Shown: positions 26,029 through 35,755, numbered from the stretch's first letter. The stretch is 64,000 nt of DNA from Xylanibacter brevis ATCC 19188 (GCF_000621725.1 NZ_JHXM01000011.1:1-64000); one strand, 5' to 3'. Notes: a model not told the origin generated them from the letters alone. A program made the numbers and translations.

Positions 26029-27054
26029 ATGAAAAAGTTATTGTTACTGACCCTCAGCTTTGGCATCCTGCCAACTACCTTGCTGGCTCAGGATGACATG
26101 TACTTTGTTCCCAAAAAGTCGAAGCCCGCTAAAACGTATTCTTCTGCAGAGCGTTCTGCCGAGAATACTTATTATTCTGGTAGCTCCAGAAGTGTCGATG
26201 ACTACAATCGTCGCGGCAACTCATACGATGTCTTGGCAAATGATTCGGCTAACGACGTGATAGATTTTGACGAGACCATGGGTGTCTATCCAGATTCAAC
26301 CCAAGAGGATTACAGCATCACTAAGAAAATGGCTCGCTGGGAAGACTATACGCCATCGGAGTCTTACTGGGATGGCTATCTTGATGGACGACGTGATTCA
26401 TGGGGATTCCGCTCTTGGCATTCACCCTGGTATTACGCATCGTTCTATCCTTGGTATGATTACACCTGGTACGATCCTTGGTATGCTGGATGGGGATGGC
26501 ACTATGGATGGTATGATCCTTGGTACTATGGCTCATGGTCATGGGGGTGGGGTGGTTACTACTCCTGGCACTACTACCATCCTTGGCATTATGGCTGGTA
26601 TGGTGGCGTAACGCACAACTGGAATAGGGGATACCACGGCAACTATCGTGGTGTGGCTCATGGTTCTGGTGCCTACAGAGGTTCTTCTTTGGGAAGCCGT
26701 CGCACCACTACATCTTCTGTAGGTTCACGCAGTTACTCTGTTGGCTCTCGTGCCTCTTCAATAGGTTCGCGTGGCACCACAAACCGAGCTCAATCTGCTT
26801 CACCACGCTCTACTGGTTCACGCAGATCTGCAATCGGTGGCTCGTCTTCTACGCCAACTCGCAGCAGCGGAAGCGTGTTTGACTCAGGAAGCCGTCGTTC
26901 AAGTTCATCGTCATACGAAAACCGTAGCACCGGTTCGTTCGGATCTAGCGGAAGCCGCGGATCATTTGGCGGAGGCTCATCCATGGGCGGCAGTCGTGGT
27001 GGCTCCATAGGTGGAGGCAGTCGCGGCGGTAGTCGTGGTGGCAGTCGCAGATAA
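26029..27054 (+). CDS. Secreted aromatic- and Gly/Ser/Arg-rich low-complexity protein
   Basis: A 341-residue protein with a signal peptide (MKKLLLLTLSFGILPTTLLA, cut near Gln-Asp). Residues about 110-200 are packed with Trp, Tyr, His and Gly in repeats such as WYDPWY, followed by a Ser/Arg/Gly-rich tail with GSRGG-type repeats. No enzyme domain was seen. Such composition suggests a surface or matrix-like, possibly self-associating protein, which is only inference. It is 40 bases before an outer-membrane barrel gene, so they may share a transcript. Confidence 0.8.
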   Translation: MKKLLLLTLSFGILPTTLLAQDDMYFVPKKSKPAKTYSSAERSAENTYYSGSSRSVDDYNRRGNSYDVLANDSANDVIDFDETMGVYPDSTQEDYSITKKMARWEDYTPSESYWDGYLDGRRDSWGFRSWHSPWYYASFYPWYDYTWYDPWYAGWGWHYGWYDPWYYGSWSWGWGGYYSWHYYHPWHYGWYGGVTHNWNRGYHGNYRGVAHGSGAYRGSSLGSRRTTTSSVGSRSYSVGSRASSIGSRGTTNRAQSASPRSTGSRRSAIGGSSSTPTRSSGSVFDSGSRRSSSSSYENRSTGSFGSSGSRGSFGGGSSMGGSRGGSIGGGSRGGSRGGSRR

Positions 27055-27094
27055 AAATGGAAAAGTACTATAAATCAATTACGAAATAACCATT

Positions 27095-28759
27095 ATGAAA
27101 AGATATATCGTTTTAGCAGCAGCTTCGCTGGCCATGCTGTCGGCAACTGCACAGGACACCTATGAGAATGCGCGTGTGTTAGGTTCAGACCTCAATGGTA
27201 CTGCACGCTATGTGGGAATGGGTGGCGCACTCGAAGCACTTGGAGCCGATATCTCTACGATGTCAACCAACCCAGCTGGTATTGGTATGTTCCGCCATTC
27301 ATATGCATCCATCTCGTTCGGTGGCGTCAATCAGGAAGAGGTGAACAAGTTTGATAATCTTGGCAAGACCAATCTAAGTTTTGATCAGGCTGGCTTTGTG
27401 TTCTCCATGAATCTTGATGATGACGATTCTTACGTAAACTTTGGCTTCAACTACCATAAGAGTCGCAATTTCGATCAGATAATCCAGGTGAATAATCGCT
27501 TCACTCACGAAGCATCTCTCAACAAGTTAGCTTTTGCCAAAAACACATTTGGCAGTGATGCTAACGGAGGATATGATCTAGGTTATAATACGGTTACAAA
27601 TAAATGGATGGGGTATAGGAATCCTTCTGAACTTAACGACTACGGATATCCGTTCACTCAATGGGATTATTTATACCATAATGTATATAATGTGGATGAT
27701 CAGAATACCTCAGCATTCCCGACGGGGGCCGACCATGCAATGCTTTTTAATGATGCTAATGATTATTACTTTGACAAAGCACATCGCGGATGGATTGCCG
27801 ACTACGATTTCAATATAAGTGGAAATATTCATGATCGTTTCTATTGGGGCTTCACTTTAGGCCTGCACGATATTAACTATAAAGGTTATAGCCTTTACGA
27901 TGAGGAAATAATTGATGCTAATGGATTTTCAACTGGCACAATGGTTCTTGAAGATGAGCGCCGCATTACTGGCAATGGTGTTGACTTGAAGGCTGGCGTA
28001 ATATTCTTGCCTTTCGAAGAGTCACCATTCCGCATCGGTCTTTCAATTTCTACGCCTACGTGGTATGAGATGAAATCCGAGAACTACACTGTGCTTCATA
28101 ATAATACTGCTATCCCTGAAGGATTTAAGCCCTGGGGTTATGATAATCTGTCTAGCGACGATGTCTATGAGTACAAGTATTACACACCTTGGAAGTTTGG
28201 ATTGAGCTTAGGACATACCATCGGAAATTACCTGGCTCTTGGTGCCAGCTACGAATATAGTGATTATAGCACAGCAGACACCCGCATCTATGATGGCACA
28301 TACGATGAGTACGACAACGAGAATTCATACTCTGACCGCGTCATGAACAATCATACAGATCGCACTTTGAAGGGTGTTTCATTGTTGAAACTTGGTGCCG
28401 AGTTCAAGCCAGATCCATCAATTGCTGTTCGTCTGGGTTACAACTACCAGTCGGCTGCCTACAATGAGAAAGGCTTCCGTGATACCACATTGGATTCTCC
28501 TGGCACATATTTCTCATCAACACCTGATTATGTCAACTGGAAGGGTACCAATCGCATCACAGCAGGTTTTGGTTATCGCGTTAACAAAGTATCGTTTGAC
28601 ATTGCATATCAGTACAGCATGACAAAAGGAATGTTTTATCCATTCCAGCCAGATGTAGAATTCAATGATAATGGTGCTTGGGAAACAAATATTTCAACTC
28701 CAAGCTCTTTAAATTTCAAGCGTCATCAACTTCTGTTTACGTTGGGATATACTTTTTAA
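27095..28759 (+). CDS. Outer-membrane beta-barrel, OmpP1/FadL family
   Basis: A 554-residue barrel with signal peptide (MKRYIVLAAASLAMLSATAQ). The N-terminal ARYVGMGGALEALGADIST and NPAGIGMFR segment is the OmpP1/FadL/TodX signature of Bacteroidetes. The C-terminus ends in an alternating strand with final Phe (LLFTLGYTF), the outer-membrane insertion signal. It may carry hydrophobic compounds across the outer membrane. The substrate is unknown. Confidence 0.9.
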   Translation: MKRYIVLAAASLAMLSATAQDTYENARVLGSDLNGTARYVGMGGALEALGADISTMSTNPAGIGMFRHSYASISFGGVNQEEVNKFDNLGKTNLSFDQAGFVFSMNLDDDDSYVNFGFNYHKSRNFDQIIQVNNRFTHEASLNKLAFAKNTFGSDANGGYDLGYNTVTNKWMGYRNPSELNDYGYPFTQWDYLYHNVYNVDDQNTSAFPTGADHAMLFNDANDYYFDKAHRGWIADYDFNISGNIHDRFYWGFTLGLHDINYKGYSLYDEEIIDANGFSTGTMVLEDERRITGNGVDLKAGVIFLPFEESPFRIGLSISTPTWYEMKSENYTVLHNNTAIPEGFKPWGYDNLSSDDVYEYKYYTPWKFGLSLGHTIGNYLALGASYEYSDYSTADTRIYDGTYDEYDNENSYSDRVMNNHTDRTLKGVSLLKLGAEFKPDPSIAVRLGYNYQSAAYNEKGFRDTTLDSPGTYFSSTPDYVNWKGTNRITAGFGYRVNKVSFDIAYQYSMTKGMFYPFQPDVEFNDNGAWETNISTPSSLNFKRHQLLFTLGYTF

Positions 28760-28799
28760 AACACTAAAAATATAGTTCCATATATATGAAATATAATTT

Positions 28800-28867
28800 C
28801 TAATATAAAAGGATTTCCAGTTTAAAAGGATTCTAACATAAAAGAATTTCGATTATAAAAGGTGCAG
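28800..28867. repeat. 17-base-period array, four units
   Basis: Units start at 28800, 28817, 28834 and 28851. Each has a variable 5-6 base head and a core like TAAAAGGATTT (TAAAAGAATTT in unit 3; the last unit runs into the hairpin arm as TAAAAGGTGCAG). Confidence 0.7.
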
Positions 28868-28900
28868 ATTCAGCTTTACACATGAACGCGAATCTGCACC
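28861..28900 (+). terminator. Hairpin after the barrel gene
   Basis: GGTGCAGATTC (28861-28871) and GAATCTGCACC (28890-28900) are perfect inverted copies with an 18-base loop. The following TAAATTAATT is a weak U-tract, so termination is probable but not certain. Confidence 0.6.
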
Positions 28901-28972
28901 TAAATTAATTTGTGCGTAACATCCATTCCTTTATTTGTAGTTTATCCTCTAAGACTTCATTTTAAATTCCTC

Positions 28973-29023
28973 CTTATTTTACTTTCAATCTTATATTACT
29001 TTCCACCTTATCTTACTTTTCAC
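28973..29023. repeat. 17-base-period array, three units
   Basis: Units at 28973, 28990 and 29007 share CTTAnnTTACTTTnnAn with exact 17-base spacing. A degraded fourth unit may precede at 28956. Confidence 0.75.
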
Positions 29024-29285
29024 CATATATTATATATAAGCAGACTTTCATTGATAAAATAGGAGATAAATTATTTATGCCCAAATTACCTATTTATCAT
29101 AATGCCGATTATCGTTTATTTGGTATTACCGGTTTATAAGGACCAAAAGCATCACCAAATCAATACAACTCATCAAAACAAACAGTCGCTTTAGGTATAT
29201 AAGAATTATTCTTTCAATAAAAGAAAACTTATCCTTTTAAGAAACTATACCTATACTTTTCAAAGACAATACTAATACATTTCAT

Positions 29286-29351
29286 TTGCAAAAGCGGTAC
29301 TATTGACTTGCAAAAGCGTTAGTTTTGACTTGCAATAGCGGTACTTTTGGT
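29286..29351. repeat. 22-base-period array of TTGCAAAAGCGG units
   Basis: Three units at 29286, 29308 and 29330 with consensus TTGCAAAAGCGGTACTTTTG. Each contains inverted CAAAAG and CTTTTG arms (some with one change) around a 5-base centre. Confidence 0.85.
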
Positions 29352-29355
29352 CTCC

Positions 29356-29465
29356 ATCTAGACTCTAGATCACATCAATCTAGACCCTAGATCGTCCGGT
29401 TCTAGACTCTAGATTGAATCATTCTAGACTCTAGAATCATCATTTCTAGCCCCTGGATTAAATTC
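29356..29465. repeat. 22-base-period array of TCTAGACTCTAGA units
   Basis: Five units at 29356, 29378, 29400, 29422 and 29444, each exactly 22 bases. The core is close to TCTAGACTCTAGA, a near-perfect palindrome, followed by 7-8 variable bases. The last unit is degraded (TCTAGCCCCTGGA). It begins 4 bases after the previous array of the same period. Confidence 0.9.
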
Positions 29466-29722
29466 AATCTACAAACAATTGTTTTATCAAAGTATCAGTA
29501 TAAAGCTATTAAAGTTGCCGAATGAACGTTTAAAAGCATTCTTTCACCAATACAATAATTACGATTTACAATTTGTAAAGCAACTCATAAAAAAATGATG
29601 CTTTTTGTCATCTTGAAGTCTATCATTCTAGCTTAAAATACCCTTTTGGCTTGATATGAATCAAGAACTGACGTTTATAAGTATCAAAAAGTACATTAAT
29701 CCATAAAATAATTGATAAAATG

Positions 29723-29753
29723 TTTGCGATTTCGGAATTTTGCTATAACTTTG
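29723..29753 (+). promoter_or_regulatory. gdhA promoter
   Basis: TTTG (29723-29726), 19 bases, then TAACTTTG (29746-29753), with a leader of about 55 bases. Confidence 0.75.
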
Positions 29754-29814
29754 CAACCGCAAACGCAAAAAAAATAAACTTTAGTTCAAAAATTAATTAA
29801 AAAGGTAAAAGATT

Positions 29815-31152
29815 ATGAATGCAGCACAAGTTGTAGAGAATCTTAAACTGAGATTCCCCAACGAGCCTGAATACATTCAGGCCGTGAGTCAAGTTCTTCC
29901 TACTATCGAAGAAGAGTACAACAAGCACCCTGAATTTGAGAAGTACAATCTGATTGAGCGTCTTTGCATTCCCGATCGCGTGATTGAGTTCCGCGTAACA
30001 TGGGTTGACGACAAGGGCAACGTTCAGACAAATATGGGTTATCGCATTCAGCACAATAACGCCATTGGTCCTTACAAAGGCGGTATCCGTTATCACAAGT
30101 CTGTAAACTTGGGTATTCTGAAGTTCTTGGCTTTCGAGCAGACCTTCAAGAACTCACTGACAACACTTCCTATGGGTGGTGCTAAGGGTGGTTCAGACTT
30201 CTCTCCCCGCGGTAAGAGCGACGCAGAAGTAATGCGTTTCTGCCAGGCCTTCATGAACGAGCTCTATCGCCACATTGGTCCCGATGAGGACGTACCTGCT
30301 GGTGACATCGGCGTAGGTGGTCGTGAGGTTGGCTATATGTTCGGTCAGTACAAGAAGCTCACACACCAGTTCCAAGGTGTGCTCACAGGTAAGGGCATCC
30401 AGTTCGGTGGTTCACTGATTCGTCCTGAGGCTACTGGTTACGGTACTGTTTACTTCCTCACATCTATGCTGGCAACTCGCGGCATCGACCTGAAGGGTAA
30501 GAAGGTTCTGATTTCTGGTGCTGGTAACGTAGCTCAGTATGCTGCTGAGAAGTGTCTGCAGTTGGGCGCTATCCCCATGACTATGTCTGACTCAGATGGT
30601 TACATCTACGATCCAGACGGTATCGATCGCGCTAAGCTCGACTTCATCATGGAGCTGAAGAACGTAGAGCGTGGACGTATTAAGGAATATGTTGAGGAGT
30701 ATCCTACAGCTAAGTACTACGAGGGCAAGCGTCCTTGGTACGAGAAGGCTGATATCGCTCTGCCTTGCGCTACTCAGAATGAGATCAATGGCGACGAAGC
30801 TGCTGCACTCGTAAAGAACGGTGTTATCGCTGTAGCTGAGGGTGCAAACATGCCTTCACTGCCCGAGGCCATCAAGATCTTCCAGGATGCTAAGATCCTG
30901 TACGCTCCTGGTAAGGCTTCAAACGCTGGTGGTGTTTCAGTATCTGGTCTTGAGATGTCTCAGAACTCTGAGCGTCTGAGCTGGACTGCTAAGGAAGTTG
31001 ATGACTACCTGAAGCGCATCATGAACGACATTCACGAGAACTGCGTGAAGTATGGTACACAGGCTGATGGCTACATCAACTACGTGAAGGGTGCAAACGT
31101 TGCCGGCTTCATGAAGGTAGCTAAGGCTATGATGGCTCAGGGTATCGTATAA
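29815..31152 (+). CDS. gdhA: NADP-type glutamate dehydrogenase
   Basis: A 445-residue enzyme that assimilates ammonia by reductive amination of 2-oxoglutarate. Seen: GPYKGGIRYH, the catalytic Lys in PMGGAKGGSDF, and the nucleotide-binding VLISGAGNVAQYAAEK. Length fits the hexameric class of about 445 residues. Single gene with its own promoter and two hairpins downstream. Its codon use (GGT, CGT) suggests strong expression. Confidence 0.96.
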   Translation: MNAAQVVENLKLRFPNEPEYIQAVSQVLPTIEEEYNKHPEFEKYNLIERLCIPDRVIEFRVTWVDDKGNVQTNMGYRIQHNNAIGPYKGGIRYHKSVNLGILKFLAFEQTFKNSLTTLPMGGAKGGSDFSPRGKSDAEVMRFCQAFMNELYRHIGPDEDVPAGDIGVGGREVGYMFGQYKKLTHQFQGVLTGKGIQFGGSLIRPEATGYGTVYFLTSMLATRGIDLKGKKVLISGAGNVAQYAAEKCLQLGAIPMTMSDSDGYIYDPDGIDRAKLDFIMELKNVERGRIKEYVEEYPTAKYYEGKRPWYEKADIALPCATQNEINGDEAAALVKNGVIAVAEGANMPSLPEAIKIFQDAKILYAPGKASNAGGVSVSGLEMSQNSERLSWTAKEVDDYLKRIMNDIHENCVKYGTQADGYINYVKGANVAGFMKVAKAMMAQGIV

Positions 31153-31197
31153 TCCAAGAAATACCATTTCAACACATAAACTGAATTCATAAAGAGG

Positions 31198-31236
31198 AAG
31201 GCCACCTGTAGATTCATCTATTAGGTGGCCTTTTAA
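31198..31236 (+). terminator. gdhA terminator
   Basis: AAGGCCACCT (31198-31207) pairs with AGGTGGCCTT (31223-31232), followed by a T-run. Confidence 0.88.
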
Positions 31237-31263
31237 TTTTCTAGACAATTTGTGATAACTAAG

Positions 31264-31298
31264 AAGCCACTCAGCTGAATAATTAGCTGAGTGGCTTT
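31264..31298. terminator. Second hairpin between gdhA and tsaC
   Basis: AAGCCACTCAGCT (31264-31276) pairs perfectly with AGCTGAGTGGCTT (31285-31297). It lies between convergent genes and could serve the leftward operon. Confidence 0.7.
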
Positions 31299-31319
31299 AA
31301 CTTGATAAGAAATATAAAC

Positions 31320-31901
31320 TTACTTTCTAATGATCTTCACTCCCCCATCCTGCTCTAGTTTAATGATACTAGATGGCTGATGTGGTTTGTGCTCTTGTCT
31401 GCGTGTCCAGCATACATAATCAACTTGTTCGATGATGCGTGGGTCGATATCGCAGTAATTCTGGGCAGCAGGTTCACCACTGATATTTGCAGAGGTTGAC
31501 ACAAGTGCTTTCTGGAAACGGAAACAAAGCTCCTTTGAAAAAGCTTCTTGAGTGATGCGAATACCAATAGAACCATCTTCGGCAATCAGATTCTCTGCCA
31601 AATTAATGGCGCCATCGAGAATCAGCGTAGTTGGTTTTGCTTCTGCATCATTCAAACTGTCAATCAGCTGCCAGGCCACATCGGGCACATTTCTAACATA
31701 ACGTTGAAGTCTTGCATCTGAGTCCACCAAGCAAATCAAAGCTTTTGAGTCGTCGCGCTGTTTAATCTGATAAACGCGTTTAACTGCATCTGCGTTAGTT
31801 GCATCACAACCAATACCCCAAACCGTGTCAGTAGGATAAAGAATCACCCCACCCTTTCTCAGTATTTCTACTGCATTTTTGATGTCTTGTTGCTGTGTCA
31901 T
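31320..31901 (-). CDS. tsaC: Threonylcarbamoyl-AMP synthase (Sua5/YciO/YrdC)
   Basis: A 193-residue YrdC-fold enzyme for the t6A modification of ANN-decoding tRNAs. Seen: GGVILYPTDTVWGIGCDA, IKQRDDSKAL and VSTSANISGEPA, the usual nucleotide and bicarbonate/threonine site motifs. It lacks the extra Sua5 domain. Last gene of a five-gene leftward operon, 17 bases after prfC. Confidence 0.92.
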   Translation of the reverse strand: MTQQQDIKNAVEILRKGGVILYPTDTVWGIGCDATNADAVKRVYQIKQRDDSKALICLVDSDARLQRYVRNVPDVAWQLIDSLNDAEAKPTTLILDGAINLAENLIAEDGSIGIRITQEAFSKELCFRFQKALVSTSANISGEPAAQNYCDIDPRIIEQVDYVCWTRRQEHKPHQPSSIIKLEQDGGVKIIRK

Positions 31902-31918
31902 ACAAATATTATTTGCAA

Positions 31919-33508
31919 TTAAAACTCACTTGTGAAATGGAATTGGATATGTTCAAAATCCTGTTGAGCCATCTGAAGGACATAGCCAGAGTCTGCTAAG
32001 AACACATCACGTCCCTGCTTATCTTTGGCCATATATTGATATTTACGCTTCTTGAAATTCTCCAACTCCTGTTCGTCGTCACTAGAGATCCAACATGCCT
32101 TATACAGATGAACTGGTTCCCAGCGACATTTGGCATTGTATTCATTCTCCAAGCGATATTGAATTACCTCAAACTGAAGCTGACCTACAGTGCCGATAAT
32201 CTTTCTGCCGTTGAACTGGTTTACGAACAACTGAGCCACACCTTCATCCATCAGCTGGTCAATACCCTTTTGCAGCTGCTTAGACTTCATGGGATCGTCG
32301 TTTTCGATGTATTTAAAGAGTTCTGGTGAGAAAGAAGGCAATCCACGGAAATGAAGCTGTTCGCCAGCAGTTAGCGTATCGCCAATTTTAAACACGCCAC
32401 CAGAATCAGGCAAACCAACAATATCTCCGGGCCATGCCTCGTCGATAGTAGATTTACGCTGAGCCATAAATTGCGTAGGAGATGTGAAACGCATCGTTTT
32501 ACCCTGGCGCACGTGTAGATATGGCACATTGCGTTGGAACTTACCGCTGCAAACCTTGCAGAAGGCGATACATGAACGGTGATTGGGATCAATGTTGGCA
32601 GTAATCTTGAATATGAAACCGGTAAACTTCTGCTCATCGGGTTGCACTTCGCGCTCCTCTGCCTTTGTGGGACGAGGTGACGGTGCAATCTCAACGAAGC
32701 AATTCAAAAGCTCCTGAACGCCAAAGTTGTTCAGTGCAGAGCCGAAGAAAACTGGTGCCACCTCTGCAGAACGATATGACTCAACATCGAACTCTGGATA
32801 AACACCATCTACGAGCTCCAAGTCCTCACGCAGTTTCTCTGCATCGCTACTTCCAACTCTCTTATCCAGTTCTTCGCTATCAATATTTACTTCAACCTTC
32901 TCTGTGACACGCTGCTTGTCGGGCGTAAAGAGATCAAGCTTTTTCTCGTAAATATTATAGACGCCCTTGAATTTTGCACCTTGGTTGATAGGCCAACTTA
33001 AAGGACGAACTTTGATTTCCAGCTCTTGCTCTAATTCATCGAGCAGATCGAAAGGATCACGGCCTTCACGGTCCATCTTGTTGATGAAGATAATAACAGG
33101 TGTCTTGCGCATACGACAAACTGTCATCAGCTTGCGTGTCTGAGTCTCAACACCCTTAGCTCCGTCAACAACGATAATAGCTGAGTCAACGGCTGTCAGT
33201 GTGCGGAACGTATCTTCAGCGAAGTCTTGGTGACCTGGTGTGTCGAGGATATTTACCTTGTATTCAATATCTTTTCCTTCAGGGGTATAGTCAAACTCCA
33301 TCACAGAGGTACTAACCGAAATACCACGCTGCTTTTCTATCTCCATCCAGTCACTGGTGGCCGTCTTCTTAATCTTATTGCTTTTAACAGCACCGGCTAC
33401 CTGAATCTGTCCACCGAAAAGCAGGAACTTCTCAGTCAATGTGGTCTTACCTGCATCTGGGTGCGATATAATCGCAAATGTTCTTCTTCTTTCTATTTCT
33501 TCGCGCAT
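31919..33508 (-). CDS. prfC: Peptide chain release factor 3
   Basis: A 529-residue translational GTPase that recycles RF1/RF2. G1 [16 protein letters not shown], switch [10 protein letters not shown]3 [12 protein letters not shown] and G4 INKMD. Full length and RF3-like rather than EF-G (short, with [16 protein letters not shown]). Lies 46 bases after rfbD in the same operon. Confidence 0.95.
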   Translation of the reverse strand: MREEIERRRTFAIISHPDAGKTTLTEKFLLFGGQIQVAGAVKSNKIKKTATSDWMEIEKQRGISVSTSVMEFDYTPEGKDIEYKVNILDTPGHQDFAEDTFRTLTAVDSAIIVVDGAKGVETQTRKLMTVCRMRKTPVIIFINKMDREGRDPFDLLDELEQELEIKVRPLSWPINQGAKFKGVYNIYEKKLDLFTPDKQRVTEKVEVNIDSEELDKRVGSSDAEKLREDLELVDGVYPEFDVESYRSAEVAPVFFGSALNNFGVQELLNCFVEIAPSPRPTKAEEREVQPDEQKFTGFIFKITANIDPNHRSCIAFCKVCSGKFQRNVPYLHVRQGKTMRFTSPTQFMAQRKSTIDEAWPGDIVGLPDSGGVFKIGDTLTAGEQLHFRGLPSFSPELFKYIENDDPMKSKQLQKGIDQLMDEGVAQLFVNQFNGRKIIGTVGQLQFEVIQYRLENEYNAKCRWEPVHLYKACWISSDDEQELENFKKRKYQYMAKDKQGRDVFLADSGYVLQMAQQDFEHIQFHFTSEF

Positions 33509-33554
33509 TGCTTACTTTTATTTGGATTTCAAGCGAACTTGCCTAAAACTCTAT

Positions 33555-34403
33555 TTATAATTTTTCTATACACTCTCTTAACGACTCCTCCCAATAGGGT
33601 ATTTCTATCTGATAAGTCTCTTTTATCTTGGATTTGTCCAAAACACTATAGTGTGGTCTGGCTGCGGGTGTAGGATATTCCACAGTATGTAATGGGCGCA
33701 CATGACAGTCTTTCACTCCTGCGATACGATGGATCGCTTTTGCAAAGTCATACCAAGAGATGACACCCTCGTTACTAAAATGATAGACGCCAGGAACAAT
33801 TCCTTTATCAATGACTGTCATAATGGCTAAAGCTAAGTCACGAGCATAAGTTGGTGTTCCTATTTGATCAAAGATCACGCCTAGCTCATCACGTTCCTGC
33901 CCTAAACGAATCATGGTCTTCACAAAGTTGTTGCCAAACGTAGAATACAACCAAGCTGTACGGATAATCACTGACCTTTTGCAAGATTCACGTACAGCAA
34001 TTTCTCCTTCTAATTTAGTACGACCATAAACGCTATTGGGGCATACGGGAGCGGTTTCTACATAGGGCACATGACTCGTGCCGTCGAACACATAATCAGT
34101 ACTGATTTGAATCATCCATCCGCCACGCTGTTCTACAGCTTTAGCTAAGTATCCTGGAGCGCTGCTGTTCAACAGTGTACATAGCTCCGTGTTGCTTTCT
34201 GCTTTATCCACTGCAGTATAAGCAGCGCAGTTGACAATGCCGTCAATCTCATGGATATTAACGAATGCCGCAATAGCTTCTTGATTTGTGATGTCCAATT
34301 CATTAACGTCAGTATTAAAGAATGTATGCAGAGGATACTTACCCTCCAACAGCTGCATCTCGTTACCTAATTGACCATTACAGCCCGTGATAAGAATATT
34401 CAT
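33555..34403 (-). CDS. rfbD: dTDP-4-dehydrorhamnose reductase
   Basis: A 282-residue short-chain reductase making dTDP-L-rhamnose, the last step. Seen: the NAD(P)-binding ITGCNGQLGNEM, STDYVFDG and YGRTKLEGE (catalytic Tyr-Lys). The other rml/rfb genes are not in the window. Placed between a DUF4924 gene and prfC with short gaps. Confidence 0.93.
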   Translation of the reverse strand: MNILITGCNGQLGNEMQLLEGKYPLHTFFNTDVNELDITNQEAIAAFVNIHEIDGIVNCAAYTAVDKAESNTELCTLLNSSAPGYLAKAVEQRGGWMIQISTDYVFDGTSHVPYVETAPVCPNSVYGRTKLEGEIAVRESCKRSVIIRTAWLYSTFGNNFVKTMIRLGQERDELGVIFDQIGTPTYARDLALAIMTVIDKGIVPGVYHFSNEGVISWYDFAKAIHRIAGVKDCHVRPLHTVEYPTPAARPHYSVLDKSKIKETYQIEIPYWEESLRECIEKL

Positions 34404-34406
34404 GAC

Positions 34407-34952
34407 CTACTCAAACTTTAATCCTTCTTCTTTATCTTTTTTATAATAGTCAGACAGCATCCCAATAAAAGTCGATACCTCTTTTACGGCATGCGATGTG
34501 CTAGTCGAAACCTCTTTTTTCTGCAAACGGAGCATCATAACACCATACAACAGATTCAAACAGGTCTCGATTTCACCCTCTTCCTTATTGGCACCATGAT
34601 TGCGTAATTCAACAATAAAAGGTAAAACCTTATAATAGGCAGTGTTGTAAAAGGGGAACTTGGGCGATGCTAAAAGCTGTGCATGCAGTTCTGACAACAA
34701 CTGAAGTGTTACTTTGTTGATCTGCAAATGACCTTGCGCCCGACAACCTTCCTCGTTCATCATCTTTATAAGATTGCCGAACCAATCAGCTTCGTCATCT
34801 TTTTGTTCTTCTGTATAATCAAAACGATCGATATATTCGCGACGAATACGAGAAAGCGAACAATCAAAAGCTCGAATAGTATCCTCTACCTGCCACATAT
34901 AAAGCAGGTATTCCGCAATATTATTTTTACGTAATTCCTGTGCAATAAACAT
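34407..34952 (-). CDS. DUF4924 family protein
   Basis: A 181-residue, mostly helical soluble protein starting MFIAQELRKNNIAEYLLYMW, the pattern of the Bacteroidales-specific DUF4924 family. No catalytic motif or signal peptide. It is 3 bases from rfbD and 12 from the exporter gene. This neighbourhood is common in the group. Function unknown. Confidence 0.8.
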   Translation of the reverse strand: MFIAQELRKNNIAEYLLYMWQVEDTIRAFDCSLSRIRREYIDRFDYTEEQKDDEADWFGNLIKMMNEEGCRAQGHLQINKVTLQLLSELHAQLLASPKFPFYNTAYYKVLPFIVELRNHGANKEEGEIETCLNLLYGVMMLRLQKKEVSTSTSHAVKEVSTFIGMLSDYYKKDKEEGLKFE

Positions 34953-34964
34953 AATAAGAAATAA

Positions 34965-35645
34965 CTAAAAAATATGATAAAGATGCAAACTTGTAAGCGT
35001 TGAGAGTAAAATAATAACACTACCGACAATCACTAACATGCCGATAATCTGATTAATCAGCTTGATACCATTCTGGTCGAACTTGGTTCTGATCTTATCA
35101 ACTAACCACGACAGCGACCACCACCATAGCAAAGCACCTCCTATAATGCTAAGGAAACCAACAACCATATCAATAGGAAGATCTGGCTGAAGTCCAAATG
35201 CAAACTGGGCATAGAGTGCCATAAACAGAAAGATAATAAGAGGATTGCTTAAAGTCACCAGAAAAGCCGTTATAGCATTATGTGCCAATGTACCTTTCTT
35301 CTGACCAGGCTTTCGTATGTTTTTTGTAGGATCCGTGCGATAGGTAAAAATACCAAATAAAAGAAGCATCACACTTCCTGCTATCTGAAGATAGAAACGT
35401 GTGGTATCGTTGCTAACAAAATCTACCACATATCCCATACCCAAACCGGTAATTCCCGCATAAATCATATCACTTACAGAAGCGCCAACTCCTGTAACAA
35501 AACCATACCATCGGCCCTTGTTCAGTGTGCGCTGAACACAGAGTACTCCAACAGGCCCCATAGGTGCAGAAGCGATAATACCTATGAGCATTCCCTTAAA
35601 TACAATATCTAGTATGTTTGGTATCGTGTTAACAACAAACGGCAT
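34965..35645 (-). CDS. LysE-family transporter
   Basis: A 226-residue membrane protein with about six helices. The start MPFVVNTIPNILDIVFKG at 35645 is chosen because the longer frame overlaps the promoter. Seen: IIASAPMGPVGVLCVQRTLN, the LysE/RhtB family N-terminal motif, and TLSNPLIIFLF. It is expected to export amino acids or similar solutes. First gene of the operon running to tsaC, with almost no leader. Confidence 0.85.
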   Translation of the reverse strand: MPFVVNTIPNILDIVFKGMLIGIIASAPMGPVGVLCVQRTLNKGRWYGFVTGVGASVSDMIYAGITGLGMGYVVDFVSNDTTRFYLQIAGSVMLLLFGIFTYRTDPTKNIRKPGQKKGTLAHNAITAFLVTLSNPLIIFLFMALYAQFAFGLQPDLPIDMVVGFLSIIGGALLWWWSLSWLVDKIRTKFDQNGIKLINQIIGMLVIVGSVIILLSTLTSLHLYHIF

Positions 35646-35653
35646 AATGTTTG

Positions 35654-35661
35654 CAAAGGTA
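35654..35661 (-). promoter_or_regulatory. -7 element of the lysE-type to tsaC operon
   Basis: TACCTTTG read leftward, 8 bases before the chosen ATG. Confidence 0.6.
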
Positions 35662-35755
35662 CTAATTTTAATTAGAAATGAAGAATCCGCTAATAATATT
35701 TTTTGTTTCACTTATAAAAAATGTTAAGTAAGCAAACTATTCCAAATAATTAAGT

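Larger units (their letters stand above)
28760..29814. other. Gene-free kilobase with short regularly spaced repeats
   Basis: No gene was found. It contains a hairpin (28861-28900), a 17-base-period array (28800-28867), a second 17-base array (28973-29023) and two adjacent 22-base-period arrays (29286-29351 and 29356-29465). The gdhA promoter is at its right end. The remaining AT-rich parts show nothing clear. Confidence 0.75.

Noticed and set aside
29286..29465. CRISPR array
   Set aside because: Repeats and spacers are far too short (22-base period in total), the motif changes halfway, and no cas gene is in the window.
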